From Ypsolopha sequella (Eukaryota > Arthropoda > Insecta > Lepidoptera > Ypsolophidae): DNA of 64,000 nucleotides. The notes under the pieces are model-generated. The model was not told where the DNA came from. It made no database searches and worked only from the letters and a program-made list of their open reading frames with translations. Where the stretch lies: positions 9,709,977 to 9,773,976 of the forward strand of contig OW203989.1 in the NCBI GenBank assembly GCA_934047225.1. Reading direction: 5' to 3'. The position numbers were made by a program, and so were the translations under genes. Of this stretch, positions 23,001-29,993 are shown piece by piece (the stretch's first letter is position 1; the number at the start of each line of letters is the position of its first letter).

Positions 23001-23210
23001 AAAAGACGATCTTCAACCGAATCGGCAGGAGCGAGTGATACAAGCGTGAGTCATTCTCTGAAGTCACATCTGACTCCAGAAAATGAGCATCAGGCGATTA
23101 GTGAAGAAGAAAAGATTCGGATCGTGATTGCTGAGCGAAGAAAAATTGACGCAAGTCATCCCAAAGACCGACCAGAAGAGGGAGTAGAGCTGGCTGAGTC
23201 CGGCTCCTAG
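1856..23210 (+). CDS. Ca-alpha1T: T-type (Cav3) voltage-gated calcium channel alpha-1 subunit, 5'-incomplete gene
   Basis: Pore-forming subunit of a low-voltage-activated calcium channel in the plasma membrane of excitable cells. Coding exons: 1856-2009, 3443-3639, 3820-4003, 4192-4402, 4493-4702, 5699-5816 or 7163-7328, 7936-8091, 8170-8304, 9514-9684, 10674-10871, 11339-11625, 13950-14119, 16128-16297, 17179-17287, 17696-17841, 18465-18613, 18700-18892, 18966-19115, 19958-20119, 20370-20588, 20742-20934, 21025-21594, 21865-22094, 22437-23210. Every junction is GT-AG and the phases chain into 5256 nt, 1751 codons plus stop (1767 with the other turret exon). Domains II, III and IV each show S1-S6, arginine-rich S4 helices and filter motifs TQEDW, SSRDGW and TGDNW, the E/D/D part of the Cav3 EEDD ring. 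Domain I, its filter glutamate and the start codon must lie before position 1. Splice sites are predicted from sequence only; linker exon boundaries are less certain than domain exons. Confidence 0.95.
2010..3442. other. Ca-alpha1T intron between exons 1 and 2
   Basis: AT-rich intron. Its only notable content is the foldback insertion at 2754-2973. Confidence 0.7.
2754..2973. mobile_element. Foldback insertion with 15-bp target duplication
   Basis: Arms at 2801-2883 and 2894-2976 are near-perfect complements (83 bp) with a loop of about 10 nt centred on gagttcaga. The 15-mer ttagttctagacgga occurs at 2739-2753 and again at 2974-2988, bracketing a 220-bp insertion. The arm overlaps the duplication by three bases. 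No coding capacity. Confidence 0.8.
3443..3639 (+). CDS. Ca-alpha1T: Ca-alpha1T exon 2, I-II linker
   Basis: Phase 1 in, phase 0 out. It encodes about 66 residues beginning [18 protein letters not shown], then [20 protein letters not shown]. It is acidic and alanine-rich, with no membrane segment, consistent with the distal I-II linker before domain II. The acceptor ggtggtag|aattc has a weak pyrimidine tract; the phase match with exon 1 is the main support. Confidence 0.8.
3820..4003 (+). CDS. Ca-alpha1T: Ca-alpha1T exon 3, I-II linker to domain II S1
   Basis: Phase 0 in (cttcaag|att), phase 1 out (caacaag|gtatat). It encodes [14 protein letters not shown], a basic stretch, then [26 protein letters not shown], the amphipathic lead-in to IIS1 seen before domain II of Cav3 channels. 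Downstream exon 4 completes the glycine codon. Confidence 0.9.
4192..4402 (+). CDS. Ca-alpha1T: Ca-alpha1T exon 4, domain II S1-S3
   Basis: Encodes IIS1 ([17 protein letters not shown]), IIS2 ([19 protein letters not shown]) and the start of IIS3 ([11 protein letters not shown]). The YHNQPEEL extracellular loop and the S2 glutamate (VEMILK) match the Cav3 pattern. Phase 1 in, phase 2 out; the split serine codon is completed by exon 5. Confidence 0.95.
4493..4702 (+). CDS. Ca-alpha1T: Ca-alpha1T exon 5, domain II S3-S5
   Basis: Encodes the IIS4 voltage sensor with regularly spaced arginines and lysine ([20 protein letters not shown]), the S4-S5 linker ([15 protein letters not shown]) and most of IIS5 ([13 protein letters not shown]). 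Both ends are phase 2, so it joins in frame to either alternative turret exon. The 90-nt intron before it contains in-frame stops, so it must be removed. Confidence 0.95.
4703..5698. other. Ca-alpha1T intron before exon 6a
   Basis: About 1 kb, AT-rich, with pyrimidine-rich stretches (ctctctctctct near 5620) before the alternative exon. No coding feature seen. Confidence 0.6.
5699..5816 (+). CDS. Ca-alpha1T: Ca-alpha1T exon 6a, domain II turret, short 3-cysteine alternative
   Basis: 118 nt, phase 2 in and phase 0 out. It encodes the end of IIS5 (SILGMNIFG), a short acidic turret ([14 protein letters not shown]) and the pore helix ([17 protein letters not shown]). It has three cysteines and closely follows the vertebrate Cav3 domain II form FGCKF...DRKNF. 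It occupies the same structural position as 7163-7328. Including both would put exon 6b out of frame, so use should be mutually exclusive. Confidence 0.92.
5817..7162. other. Intron between mutually exclusive exons 6a and 6b
   Basis: 1346 nt with no convincing exon or mobile element. It is the place to look for the splicing control of the 6a/6b choice; long pyrimidine-rich stretches lie at 6480-6640 and just before exon 6b. Confidence 0.6.
7163..7328 (+). CDS. Ca-alpha1T: Ca-alpha1T exon 6b, domain II turret, long 5-cysteine alternative
   Basis: 166 nt, phase 2 in and phase 0 out, with the same phase pair as exon 6a. It starts [13 protein letters not shown], then has a 16-residue longer turret containing RDCTC and PKCEC, and ends in the pore helix [17 protein letters not shown]. 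It has five cysteines against three in 6a. It is GC-richer than the surrounding intron. A homologous exon choice (12a/12b) is described in the snail LCav3 channel, where the alternative turret raises sodium permeability; the same effect here is an inference. Confidence 0.92.
7329..7935. other. Intron between exons 6b and 7
   Basis: 607 nt. No recognisable element; short open frames here have no coding character. Confidence 0.6.
7936..8091 (+). CDS. Ca-alpha1T: Ca-alpha1T exon 7, domain II filter and S6
   Basis: Phase 0 at both ends. It begins at the selectivity filter [10 protein letters not shown], in which the glutamate is the domain II calcium ligand, and continues through the outer loop ([14 protein letters not shown]) into IIS6 ([20 protein letters not shown]), ending LVEGFSSE. 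It is common to both turret isoforms. Confidence 0.95.
8170..8304 (+). CDS. Ca-alpha1T: Ca-alpha1T exon 8, proximal II-III linker
   Basis: 135 nt, phase 0 at both ends. It encodes 45 residues: a charged segment ([17 protein letters not shown]) directly after IIS6, then an acidic and serine-rich tail ([15 protein letters not shown]). The preceding intron is only 78 nt and has an in-frame TGA, so it must be spliced. Confidence 0.9.
8305..9513. other. Intron between exons 8 and 9, with LINE-like tail and family C copy
   Basis: Near 8452-8482 there is a caataaatgatttg tail followed by tandem atttg units, a form typical of 3' ends of CR1/R1-type LINEs. Positions 9000-9392 are a family C element. 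Confidence 0.55.
9000..9392 (+). mobile_element. Hairpin-headed element family C, copy 1
   Basis: Left end tagtagtttatgctacaagg, right end gagcacttgcattgaaaaa. The left 115 bp fold back on themselves around acacgagcgtagcgagtgtt. The right part carries ggtacacaggaaaggctg and an A/T-rich aataataataaagccc. Four other copies lie at 9773, 27481, 27888 and 29601. Confidence 0.85.
9514..9684 (+). CDS. Ca-alpha1T: Ca-alpha1T exon 9, II-III linker
   Basis: 171 nt, phase 0 at both ends (ttcacag|aac to caaaaa|gtgagt). It encodes 57 lysine-rich residues with a cysteine cluster ([10 protein letters not shown]) and a basic run ([12 protein letters not shown]). Length divisible by three and symmetrical phases would let it act as a cassette exon. 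Its role is unknown. Confidence 0.85.
9773..10060 (+). mobile_element. Family C element, copy 2, hairpin deleted
   Basis: Same ends as the copy 400 bp upstream and the same orientation, but most of the foldback head is missing: gaataaattacg joins directly to attttaaacgtaaccgag. It is about 105 bp shorter than the others. It lies in the intron between exons 9 and 10. Confidence 0.85.
10061..10673. other. Remainder of the intron before exon 10
   Basis: AT-rich; no feature recognised. Confidence 0.5.
10674..10871 (+). CDS. Ca-alpha1T: Ca-alpha1T exon 10, II-III linker
   Basis: 198 nt, phase 0 at both ends. It encodes 66 residues rich in Ser/Thr/Pro, including [19 protein letters not shown]. 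Strong acceptor (tatcttcag) and donor (gtaagt). Symmetrical phases again make skipping frame-neutral. No recognised motif. Confidence 0.85.
10872..11338. other. Intron between exons 10 and 11
   Basis: 467 nt. Nothing recognised. Confidence 0.55.
11339..11625 (+). CDS. Ca-alpha1T: Ca-alpha1T exon 11, proline-rich II-III linker
   Basis: 287 nt, phase 0 in, phase 2 out (cagaa|gtaagt). It encodes about 95 residues with the proline-rich core [18 protein letters not shown] and [11 protein letters not shown], a possible SH3/WW ligand or proline-directed kinase target (inference). Confidence 0.85.
11626..13949. other. Intron between exons 11 and 12
   Basis: 2.3 kb. It contains a LINE-like 3' tail near 11,860-11,890 (ttatggaacctagttctgaa then ataaa), also found near 28,860, a fragment of the Lepidoptera-type interspersed repeat near 13,175-13,240, and a short-TIR element at 13,250-13,508. 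Confidence 0.6.
13250..13508. mobile_element. MITE with 22-bp inverted ends
   Basis: The left end ctgtttggggagagttgata and the right end tatcaactctccccaaacag are exact complements enclosing about 259 bp. No clear target duplication was seen, so the superfamily is unassigned. Confidence 0.65.
13950..14119 (+). CDS. Ca-alpha1T: Ca-alpha1T exon 12, basic II-III linker
   Basis: Phase 2 in, phase 1 out. The phase dictated by exon 11 reads [18 protein letters not shown] then [13 protein letters not shown] second frame is open for most of the exon but ends in TAA, so the phase-consistent frame is chosen. Basic SLRRKP sequence suggests a regulated phosphorylation site (inference). Confidence 0.75.
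14371..15621 (+). mobile_element. hAT-superfamily DNA transposon, internally deleted
   Basis: 1251 bp bounded by caggggtcagcaacc and the complement ggttgccgacccctg. The 8-bp target duplication ctctaggc is perfect at 14363-14370 and 15622-15629, the size hAT elements make. It lies in the Ca-alpha1T intron between exons 12 and 13, same strand. Only the C-terminal transposase part remains, so it is non-autonomous. Confidence 0.95.
14827..15450 (+). pseudogene. hAT transposase C-terminal fragment (dimerisation domain)
   Basis: About 207 open codons after frame continuity from roughly 14,800 ([19 protein letters not shown]). It shows the hAT C-terminal pattern: [20 protein letters not shown], then [20 protein letters not shown], then [15 protein letters not shown]. 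The relatives I recognise are the EPM2AIP1/GTF2IRD2-like hAT transposases. The BED zinc finger and most of the DDE catalytic core are absent, so this is a remnant, although the surviving frame has no stops. The true 5' junction lies around 14,700-14,800, inside GC-rich sequence. Confidence 0.85.
15630..16127. other. Intron remainder before exon 13
   Basis: AT-rich. No recognised element. Confidence 0.5.
16128..16297 (+). CDS. Ca-alpha1T: Ca-alpha1T exon 13, II-III linker
   Basis: Phase 1 in (cccag|ga tcg), phase 0 out (cccgat|gtaagt). It encodes about 57 residues, [19 protein letters not shown] and later [16 protein letters not shown]. Proline, arginine and serine rich and cytoplasmic. The 2-kb intron before it carries the hAT insertion. 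Confidence 0.82.
16298..17178. other. Intron between exons 13 and 14 with family A element
   Basis: 881 nt, of which 16775-17037 is the MITE described separately. The rest shows nothing clear. Confidence 0.6.
16775..17037. mobile_element. Long-TIR MITE family A, copy 2
   Basis: Ends tgtacaacgtgtaacag and its near-complement, arms about 90 bp, centre containing atgccgctcggccgagatg. The central segment is shared with 47027-47295. Confidence 0.85.
17179..17287 (+). CDS. Ca-alpha1T: Ca-alpha1T exon 14, II-III linker
   Basis: 109 nt, phase 0 in, phase 1 out. It encodes [19 protein letters not shown] and [16 protein letters not shown]. The SPPHRLSL segment resembles serine/proline kinase targets found in Cav3 II-III linkers (inference). 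The donor is acta|gtaagt. Confidence 0.82.
17288..17695. other. Intron between exons 14 and 15
   Basis: 408 nt, no feature recognised. Confidence 0.55.
17696..17841 (+). CDS. Ca-alpha1T: Ca-alpha1T exon 15, II-III linker
   Basis: 146 nt, phase 1 in, phase 0 out. It encodes [20 protein letters not shown], then [17 protein letters not shown] and [10 protein letters not shown]. It is uncharged and has no membrane segment. Phases match both neighbours. Confidence 0.82.
17842..18464. other. Intron between exons 15 and 16
   Basis: 623 nt, no feature recognised. Confidence 0.55.
18465..18613 (+). CDS. Ca-alpha1T: Ca-alpha1T exon 16, end of II-III linker
   Basis: 149 nt, phase 0 in, phase 2 out (aacat|gtaatc). 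It encodes [19 protein letters not shown] and [20 protein letters not shown], ending IFTRNN just before IIIS1, the position at which Cav3 proteins have a YxFxP-like lead-in. The 86-nt intron that follows is short. Confidence 0.85.
18700..18892 (+). CDS. Ca-alpha1T: Ca-alpha1T exon 17, domain III S1-S2
   Basis: Encodes [24 protein letters not shown]1 continuing [17 protein letters not shown], and IIIS2 ([15 protein letters not shown]). NCIT-AMERP is a Cav3 signature. Phase 2 in, phase 0 out. Only a 73-nt intron separates it from exon 18. Confidence 0.95.
18966..19115 (+). CDS. Ca-alpha1T: Ca-alpha1T exon 18, domain III S2-S3
   Basis: 150 nt, phase 0 at both ends. It encodes [19 protein letters not shown], then IIIS3 ([19 protein letters not shown]) and the S3-S4 loop ending FGILR, the first voltage-sensor residue. 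Confidence 0.95.
19116..19957. other. Intron between exons 18 and 19 with SINE-like repeat
   Basis: From about 19,262 (actagcgttttgtccgcagt, ttcacccgcg) to 19,620 it resembles the lepidopteran 'ctagcttttgcccgcgg' type of SINE, with two partial repeats of the motif agtgaag(ga)atttt...caaaatc. Confidence 0.5.
19958..20119 (+). CDS. Ca-alpha1T: Ca-alpha1T exon 19, domain III S4-S5
   Basis: 162 nt, phase 0 at both ends. It encodes the IIIS4 sensor [19 protein letters not shown] with five arginines, the S4-S5 linker and IIIS5 ([18 protein letters not shown]). The 842-nt intron before it contains a SINE-like repeat. Confidence 0.95.
20370..20588 (+). CDS. Ca-alpha1T: Ca-alpha1T exon 20, domain III turret and filter
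   Basis: 219 nt, phase 0 at both ends. It encodes [19 protein letters not shown] with an NKT N-glycosylation sequon, [20 protein letters not shown], the pore helix and the filter SSRDGW, whose aspartate is the domain III ligand, then the loop before IIIS6. Confidence 0.95.
20742..20934 (+). CDS. Ca-alpha1T: Ca-alpha1T exon 21, domain III S6 and III-IV linker
   Basis: Encodes IIIS6 ([20 protein letters not shown], then VVVENFHRC) and a highly charged helical linker ([25 protein letters not shown]). It ends in phase 1 at cgaa|gtaaga. The following 90-nt intron has no in-frame stop, so the linker could be longer in some transcripts. Confidence 0.93.
20935..21024 (+). other. In-frame 90-nt intron in the III-IV linker (possible retained or partial exon)
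   Basis: Bounded by gtaaga and ttttcag, length divisible by three, and free of stops in the channel frame. Retention would insert 30 mostly hydrophobic residues starting [10 protein letters not shown]. An internal donor, acaa|gtatga at 20965, would add exactly ten codons and keep phase 1. Whether either is used is not visible from sequence. Confidence 0.6.
21025..21594 (+). CDS. Ca-alpha1T: Ca-alpha1T exon 22, domain IV S1-S5
   Basis: The largest membrane exon, 190 codons. It encodes the end of the III-IV linker ([16 protein letters not shown]), IVS1 ([16 protein letters not shown]), IVS2 ([18 protein letters not shown]), IVS3 ([18 protein letters not shown]), the IVS4 sensor ([20 protein letters not shown]) and IVS5 ([19 protein letters not shown]). 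Phase 1 at both ends. Confidence 0.97.
21865..22094 (+). CDS. Ca-alpha1T: Ca-alpha1T exon 23, domain IV filter and S6
   Basis: Encodes [19 protein letters not shown] with the domain IV filter aspartate (TGDNW), a cysteine-rich post-filter loop ([14 protein letters not shown]) and IVS6 ([19 protein letters not shown]). Phase 1 in, phase 0 out at gttgct|gtaagt. Confidence 0.95.
22095..22436. other. Intron between exons 23 and 24
   Basis: 342 nt, AT-rich. Nothing recognised. Confidence 0.55.
22437..23210 (+). CDS. Ca-alpha1T: Ca-alpha1T exon 24, terminal coding exon, C-terminal tail
   Basis: 257 codons and a TAG stop. It begins [20 protein letters not shown], continuing the IVS6 helix into a strongly acidic helix as in other Cav3 proteins, then a long disordered tail rich in Arg, Ser and Pro ([28 protein letters not shown]). 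It ends ELAESGS. There is no IQ or EF-hand motif, consistent with T-type channels. Confidence 0.92.
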   Translation, partial: VLMKHLEESHKQMEDENDMDVELERELEREADDEEDRALCQALEECVSPPRPLNKVPSLPANFTYSEPKQPAPSPARLACRRRTLHSHHALLPTSLPPRRASLSPHAFGRRRQDSTSVSEAPALYEEDARFIDADDIEELDPGSPPRRDSFAHNRRQRVDKRNSLRGEDTRLLRPVLLAVPSSRNKPLKRRSSTESAGASDTSVSHSLKSHLTPENEHQAISEEEKIRIVIAERRKIDASHPKDRPEEGVELAESGS

Positions 23211-24200
23211 TCCAGGCGTAGCCGGCCGCATCTCCACACCGAGGTCTACATCTAAAGCTTTTAATTCCACATGAGATGGTGCCATATAATTTGTCAGTAA
23301 GCGCCAATGAGGCTCTGGCGATTATGTGAATACTGTCGTGTGTCATTGAAACTTTGGCGTCCTCACTCCCCTTCCACGTCTCTCCTCTCCTCTTCCACAG
23401 TGCGTTTAGAGAACAGTATAAAGAGTTTGAACTCGGTTGCCAGATACAGTGCTATAAAGACTTAGATATTAACGTTTTGATATTTTAACTTTTATCGGCG
23501 TTGTGTTCTTCCCAACCAGTGATTGTGTGACGTTTTGTGCTGGAACTATGTTTTCTTATCTTGTGTCTACCAAATCGTCAAAAACTAAACCTTGATTTTC
23601 CATTTGCGGCCGGTTCAAATATACGAAGAGACTTTGATAAAATTTAAAGCTAAGATTGTAAAAACTTACGAGTTCTTAGATAGGGATAGCACTAGTCAAT
23701 TTGTTCTGGTGGAACGTTTTTTCTACGAAAGTTATTGTTCACTTCGTAATTTATTATTAAGTAATTTACGGTGCTTATATTGTTAAAGTATCGTTCGTTA
23801 TACTCATATAGAATTCTTTATCTTTTTTCTAAGAGCCCTAACGAAGTTAAAATACTACTGTAGAGAAATTAATATTTTGTGAATAGAAAAAATGTTCTTA
23901 TCTGTATTTTTTCGTTTTAATTCGTCAATTTAATGTTAGAGATTTAAGACTACTTAAGTAACTACACTACACCACAGTTACAAAATTTAACGACAAATAA
24001 GCCTAGAGTCGGTTAGTTTGCGTATTGTGTTAGGTTTTTAAGTTTGAAGATAGTTCGTAATGTACTTCGAAACAAACTTCTAGTCAACGACTAATAGTTT
24101 AGAGAAATTGTTAAATCTTTCAACATCTTAAAGAGTCCAAAACTGAACCAAACGTTCGTGAATTGAATATTTCGCTAAGGGTGAAAATAAAGTATTTTCT
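23211..24200 (+). other. Probable 3' UTR of Ca-alpha1T with AATAAA signal at 24186-24191
   Basis: Noncoding and AT-rich after the channel stop codon. AATAAA occurs at 24186-24191 in gaaaataaagtatt and is the first canonical poly(A) signal I see downstream. Further candidates lie near 24,250, 25,030 and 25,610, so the real end could be later. Confidence 0.4.
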
Positions 24201-27200
24201 GAATATAAATGAATCCTATTTTCTTACAGAGACAGTAGATACGTATCATACAAAATAAATAATATCAAAGTAGAGCTACATACAATTAGCACACTACTAG
24301 TAAAGTGTACAAAGAACATACTCGTAGATACTTAGGACAAACAGACGTCATGACAAATTATAAAATAGTAATTTCAATGGAAGCAGAAGTAGGGGTCTGA
24401 AATTTTAAGATTAGTATTTTTACTGTTGAGTCAAATTGCAATCGTCAAAGACAAGCCGTGCCAAATTTACAGCTTTCGGAGTTTAATTAAATTATATTTT
24501 AAGTTCTAAAATATACATTTATTTGTCAAACTTTTCATTTAAATTCGTTTGTCGTCTTTAAAATATTCAGTACTTAACCGAAACAGAGCAAATGCAAATA
24601 CCTTCTCAAGTCATTAAATTGGGATTAAGATCGAGGTTTGATTATTTGTTCAGGTTATACCACTTTGTTTTGGAGGAGCGTGAACGGGGTTTTAGTAGAT
24701 CCATCGAGACATTATCATAGGGTAGTTAGGGAACTCAGCAATAAATTTTATACTTCGACTGTGCCTTTTCTATTTCTAACGTGTTATCGGTAGATTCAAA
24801 CTGTGTATAATGTAGGGGTTGAAATGTGTCTACGTCGGTTACATAGCTCCATAAAATCAATATCTGATGAAGTTTTCTTTGCAAAATTTGTATTTTAAAA
24901 TCACTGTTTTCCAAATTAATTGCAGCTTCCATTCTAAAATTGAATGTTCCAATCTTGAAACTTCCCTGAACATCGTAAAATTTTATGGAACATCATATTT
25001 TTAAGAATTTCACTGCAACTAGGGGAATGAAATAAATTTGGTTTACTTATTCACAAACTTTATTTAGTCCAAAATGCGCAACAATTGTCATGATTTCCCT
25101 TACTCAAAATATCAACTATTATTAAAATCAATTTATTATCATTGTAATGAATAATATGCATTTTTATAAAGTTGTACTTACATAGATCATAATAATATAA
25201 TTCCATTTGTTTTTGCATTTTCTTGTTTTACTTTTTGTATGTTATTTTATTGTCTTCCATCTTTGCTCTAACGCCAACAACTGGAATTTTGAAAACTATA
25301 TGTATTTAGTTCTTGTAAGTTACATTATAAATTGTTTACACCTAAGTGAAACTTTACTAAGTAGGTATGAATTGAGGAACTGTTTATTAACGATATAATT
25401 ATTTTGAGTAATTTTGACCTCTAAAAGAATTGAGCAGAAGGAATTTAAAAAAAACAAGCGTTTTCGTGATAAAAGTTAATGTTTCGTGATAAATTGTTTT
25501 CTCGATACTGACTGTAATGGTAATTTTAAGAGGTATGAACAATGTTCATTAGATGAGTACACCTGTTTAACTTAGCTGGTGATCTGTCGAGTTACAAAAA
25601 TGTTAGGTTGAAAAATAAAATTGAAACCGAAATCTCTCTTTTATTTCACTTGCCTTCTTTTTCGCTGCTATTATTTTGGGTGAAAATCTTTGTAAGTTGC
25701 ATAAAAACTATGAATAATTTATCTTTATGCAAAATTTCATTCAAATGCATCAAATTTTCGAAATGTATTTGAGGAATATTTAATAATACTTGCTGTCTTC
25801 TAATTTAAAAGCTGCCGTCTAAAACGACAATAATACGAGTTTCTTCACCAATAGTTCCTAAGGAACCTGAAAACAAAATATTTTGGCAAATAAAAGTATC
25901 TATAAATATATTTTTTATTTGTTGAATATATTTTTTATCAACAGATTTTTTTCTTTTACAAATATTTGTTATCAGCGTCTCAAAGTCGGAAAAACTGCTT
26001 GTTAAACAAATTGCTACACTTGTATTCTGGACAGCAGAAATCCGATGATCATGACAACTCTTTCGCTTCTTAGACACCCATCTATATAGTCATACAAACT
26101 CTTCTATTCCTGCTACCCTTGACTTTATCCTTCTTCAGTATGTCGCCAATTTGGTCAGCATACGTCTTTCTAGGGAGGCCCGTTCGAACTTTACCTTCTA
26201 CTTTTGCACCATAAATTTCTTTCGTCACTCTACTTTTTGGTTTTGTAAAATTTCTAAATTCGAAGCCTATGATTTAGGGGGAGGTCATCTTGGCTTAAGT
26301 ACAGTTCCACGCATTTTTTTATTAAATCTTTTGAGTTTTGTCTACTTTTTGACTATTATTTATTTCATTGCTTAGACATCATCAGTTAATAATCTATTAA
26401 AAATATTAAAATATTGCTAAACCGTGAAGACCCCTGTGTCCCCCCCCCCCCCCTCGGACGGCCACAGAAGCTGTAGCGATGAGTCCTGCATTATGTGTCT
26501 GCGATCGTAAGTATTGTGTGCACTGAAGCAATCGTAAGAACATGAATAGTTGTGCTGAATTTGAGCAAAAATTTTGATACGAATATTACAAAACATAGTA
26601 GCTACCTTCCAAGACAGAGGTAGACACCTTTACGAGTTTATCAGCTCATAAAATGTTTTAGCTGATTTAGCTGAGTTGTGGAACCCTTAAATAAGTTCAA
26701 AGATTTATTACCATTATTTTCTTATTAAGATTGTGTAAATCTTGAGCTTATTACGAAACATTTCAAAAGGTACAACCAAAGAAAAGTTTCTTTTCCAATT
26801 TGTCGTGGACAGTGAAACAATGTGGCAACAACGGCGCAAAGCAACAGGCAGCGAAACTCAATTTAGTAACAATCAGTGCCGGATTCAGGGGGCTACTCCG
26901 AAGTGAAAAAAATCGATCGATAATCTTTGTATATCCATCTCTATCATACTTGTAATGCGTGTGGCAGAGATGTATGTTTACTCTTACGATAAAAGTTGAT
27001 CGAATCTGTTTTGGATTACCGGGCCAGGTTCTAAGAAAAAGCTGAATCTAATATCCTCCAGCCTCTTGCGTATTCTTTTGAAGTAAAGACTTCTTTGTTC
27101 GCATCTCTTATTCTGTTCAGAACTTGTACGTCACTTCCAGAACCATTTTTTTTAACGAAAGATAATTTGAATTCAGATTAAAGGTTGTTACGTTTTTTGA

Positions 27201-27480
27201 TCGTTCGTTATTTTGTTTGTAAGTAAATGCTTATTTGTCGGAATAATAAAAATATAAAAATTACCTCGTAAGCAAAAGCGCCGTAATTGATTCCTTTCTC
27301 TGTGTTTTGAAAAATCTATGCGTAATGAGGTGGCGTAAGAAGTATCCACTTAAATAATTTAAATTATGATTTCTTCTTATGTAAGTGACATATTGTCTTT
27401 AATAAGAATAAAGTATCTTTAAACCTAATCCGCATCTTTTTATTTTTTTAACTGTTCTAAAGCGATAAGATATTGTAACT
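24201..27480. other. Region downstream of Ca-alpha1T, no gene seen
   Basis: AT-rich, with extra AATAAA motifs that might extend the channel 3' UTR. There is a C homopolymer of about 14 at 26,440. Open frames such as 25,805-26,077 (-) and 26,151-26,375 (+) are short and have no recognisable domain. Confidence 0.5.
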
Positions 27481-27876
27481 TATTTTTCAATGCATGTGCT
27501 CGTAAAGGCCCACTTTTTATGCATCAAAACCGAACAGAAAGTCGATTATTTTGCCCCAGGGCTTTATTTTTATTATTTTTTTTTTAATTTATTTACAATG
27601 GTTGGCTAACCTGCAGCCTTTCCTGTGTACCATAGACGTTATACTTTTTTTCCACTGTTTAACGGCTCTGGATACAGTCCTTTTGAGCCAATTATAATTT
27701 AAAGTTCACAAGATTGTATTTGTTTTCATTTCCTCACACTATGCATTGAAAAATGTAGTATGATACACGGGCGTAAAAGCAATAAATTACTCGGTTACGT
27801 TTAAAACACTCGCTACGCTCGTGTTTTAAATCGTCCTCGTAATTTATTCCTTTGCGCCCTTGTAGCATAAACTACT
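27481..27876 (-). mobile_element. Family C element, copy 3 (reverse orientation)
   Basis: Starts with the complement of the family right end (tttttcaatgcatgtgctcg) and ends tgtagcataaactacta. Eleven bases separate it from a forward copy, forming a large inverted repeat. Confidence 0.88.
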
Positions 27877-27887
27877 AATATAGTTGT

Positions 27888-28284
27888 TAGTAGTTTATGC
27901 TACAAGGGCGAAAAGGAATAAATTACGAGGACGATTTAAAACACGAGCATAGCGAGTGTTTTAAACGTAACCCAGTAATTTATTGCTCTTACGCGCGTGT
28001 GTCATACTACGTTTTTCAATGCATAGTGTGAGGAAATAAAACAAATATAATCTTGTGAACTTTAGATTATAATTGGCTCAAAAGGACTGTATCCAGAGCC
28101 GTTAAACAGTGGGAAAAAAATAGTATAACATTTATGGTACATAGGAAAGGCTGCATGTTAGCCAACCATTGTAAATAAATAAAAAAATAAAATAATAATA
28201 AAGCCCTACCACAAAATAATCGACTTTCTGTTCAGTTTTGATGCATAAAAAGTGGGGCTTTACGAGCACTTGCATTGAAAAATA
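27888..28284 (+). mobile_element. Family C element, copy 4 (forward orientation)
   Basis: Full family structure with foldback head (acacgagcatagcgagtgtt) and tail gagcacttgcattgaaaaat. Head-to-head with copy 3. Confidence 0.88.
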
Positions 28285-29600
28285 TCTTATCGCTTCCTCA
28301 GACCTAAACCAAGCAATCAGCAAATTAAAATTACCTATATTACATACATTCATTGACAAAGTGGTTTGAAAAATATTACAATCTTAATTTGAAGTATTTT
28401 GCAAAACACTTTATTTTGTTTTATATTTCTACATATTTTCTTCTTTATATATTTCTACATATATATCAAAGGGCTGCCCAGGGCGTAAGCTTCTACGACA
28501 AAATTCTGGCCCTGGTTACATCTTCGTAGGCATCTCATCTTGTTAGCGGGCGCTTACAAGCCCATTTGCATAATTCTTGAAAACGAATTTTAATGGGTTC
28601 TTTATCGTGTTGAACAACATAATGCTGGGCGCAAAAACACGGACCTAATTTTGAGTTCATCATACTTTTAATTTGATAAAGATCTTCTCTGAAATTATAA
28701 AATGAATATTTTTACATGTTTTATTTCACTTTTACGTTGTTTATATAATTTTAACTTTATTTAATAATTATAAACAAATTTGTATAATACATGGTCTTGG
28801 TAATTTATGTACTGTGTAACTTATTAATATGTATTTCTTATGTTGAATAGAATTTTTATGGAACCCAGTTCTGAAATAAATGATTCTTATTTTATTTTGA
28901 TTTATTTTTATATAATAAATTAATAATACTGTTATGGAATATAACTATGGAATAATTAATAATTATAAGTGGTTAAAATAATTTTGAATAATTATATTAA
29001 GTGATTTATGTAGACTAGTAATTAATTGTTTTTTTTAATCATGGGTTTTAAACAGGTTTTGTCTTTGTGTGCATTACTTTGTGTGAAATACTCAATTTTT
29101 GTTGAATCGATTCTATAACTAAGGATTTGCTAGTAGAAATTTCTTTCAGAGATAAGCTCGCCTTATGCGATTGTAAAACTGTAAGATTACTGATACTTGT
29201 AAAATTGTAATAAGTTTTATTCTTGTGTACAATAAAGGATTTTAAATTGAGTTGAATTGAAGTAAAGCTACATATAGTTACTCTCCCAGAAAGGGAGAGA
29301 CAAGACAACAACTATATCACACCTTCTCTTATCAAAGATTGGGAAGGCTGCCATTTAAAAATATATATTTTTGTAATATGTGCTTTCTTTGTATCATCTA
29401 TATTCATCTATATTTATATTTTGCATAAGAATATTTTGTATAATTTTAAACCGTAGAGCGAGTTAAACTACGTTTTGAACATAATCCATAAAGAAATATT
29501 AATGCTTAAAAGCTCAATAGCATTTTCATAGTTTCATTTGAAAAAATTGAGATTTCTCTATGGGTGCCAGCTGGGAAAGTTCCACTTACACCTTATCATG
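28285..29600. other. Noncoding stretch with LINE-like 3' tail
   Basis: Near 28,860-28,900 a tail (ggaacccagttctgaaataa then atgattcttattttatttt) matches one at 11,860. No gene recognised. Confidence 0.45.
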
Positions 29601-29993
29601 TTTTTCAATGCATGTGCTCGTAAAGCCCCACTTTTTATGCATCAAAACCGAACAAAAAGTCGATTATTTTGCCCTAGGGCTTTATTATTATTTTTTATTT
29701 TTATTTATTCACAATGGTTGGCTAACCTGCAGTCTTTCCTGTGTACCATACATGTTATACTTTTTTTTACACTGTTTAACGGCTCTGGATACAGTCTTTT
29801 TGAGCCAATTATAATTTAAAGTTCACAAGATTATATTTGTTTTCATTTCCTCACACTATGCATTGAAAAACGTAGTATGATACACGGGCGTAAAAGCAAT
29901 AAATTACTCGGTTACGTTTAAAACACTCGCTACGCTCGTGTTTTAAATCGTCCTCGTAATTTATTCCTTTGCGCCCTTGTAGCATAAACTACT
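29601..29993 (-). mobile_element. Family C element, copy 5 (reverse orientation)
   Basis: Begins tttttcaatgcatgtgctcg and ends tagcataaactacta. It is very close in sequence to copy 3 at 27481-27876. Confidence 0.88.
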
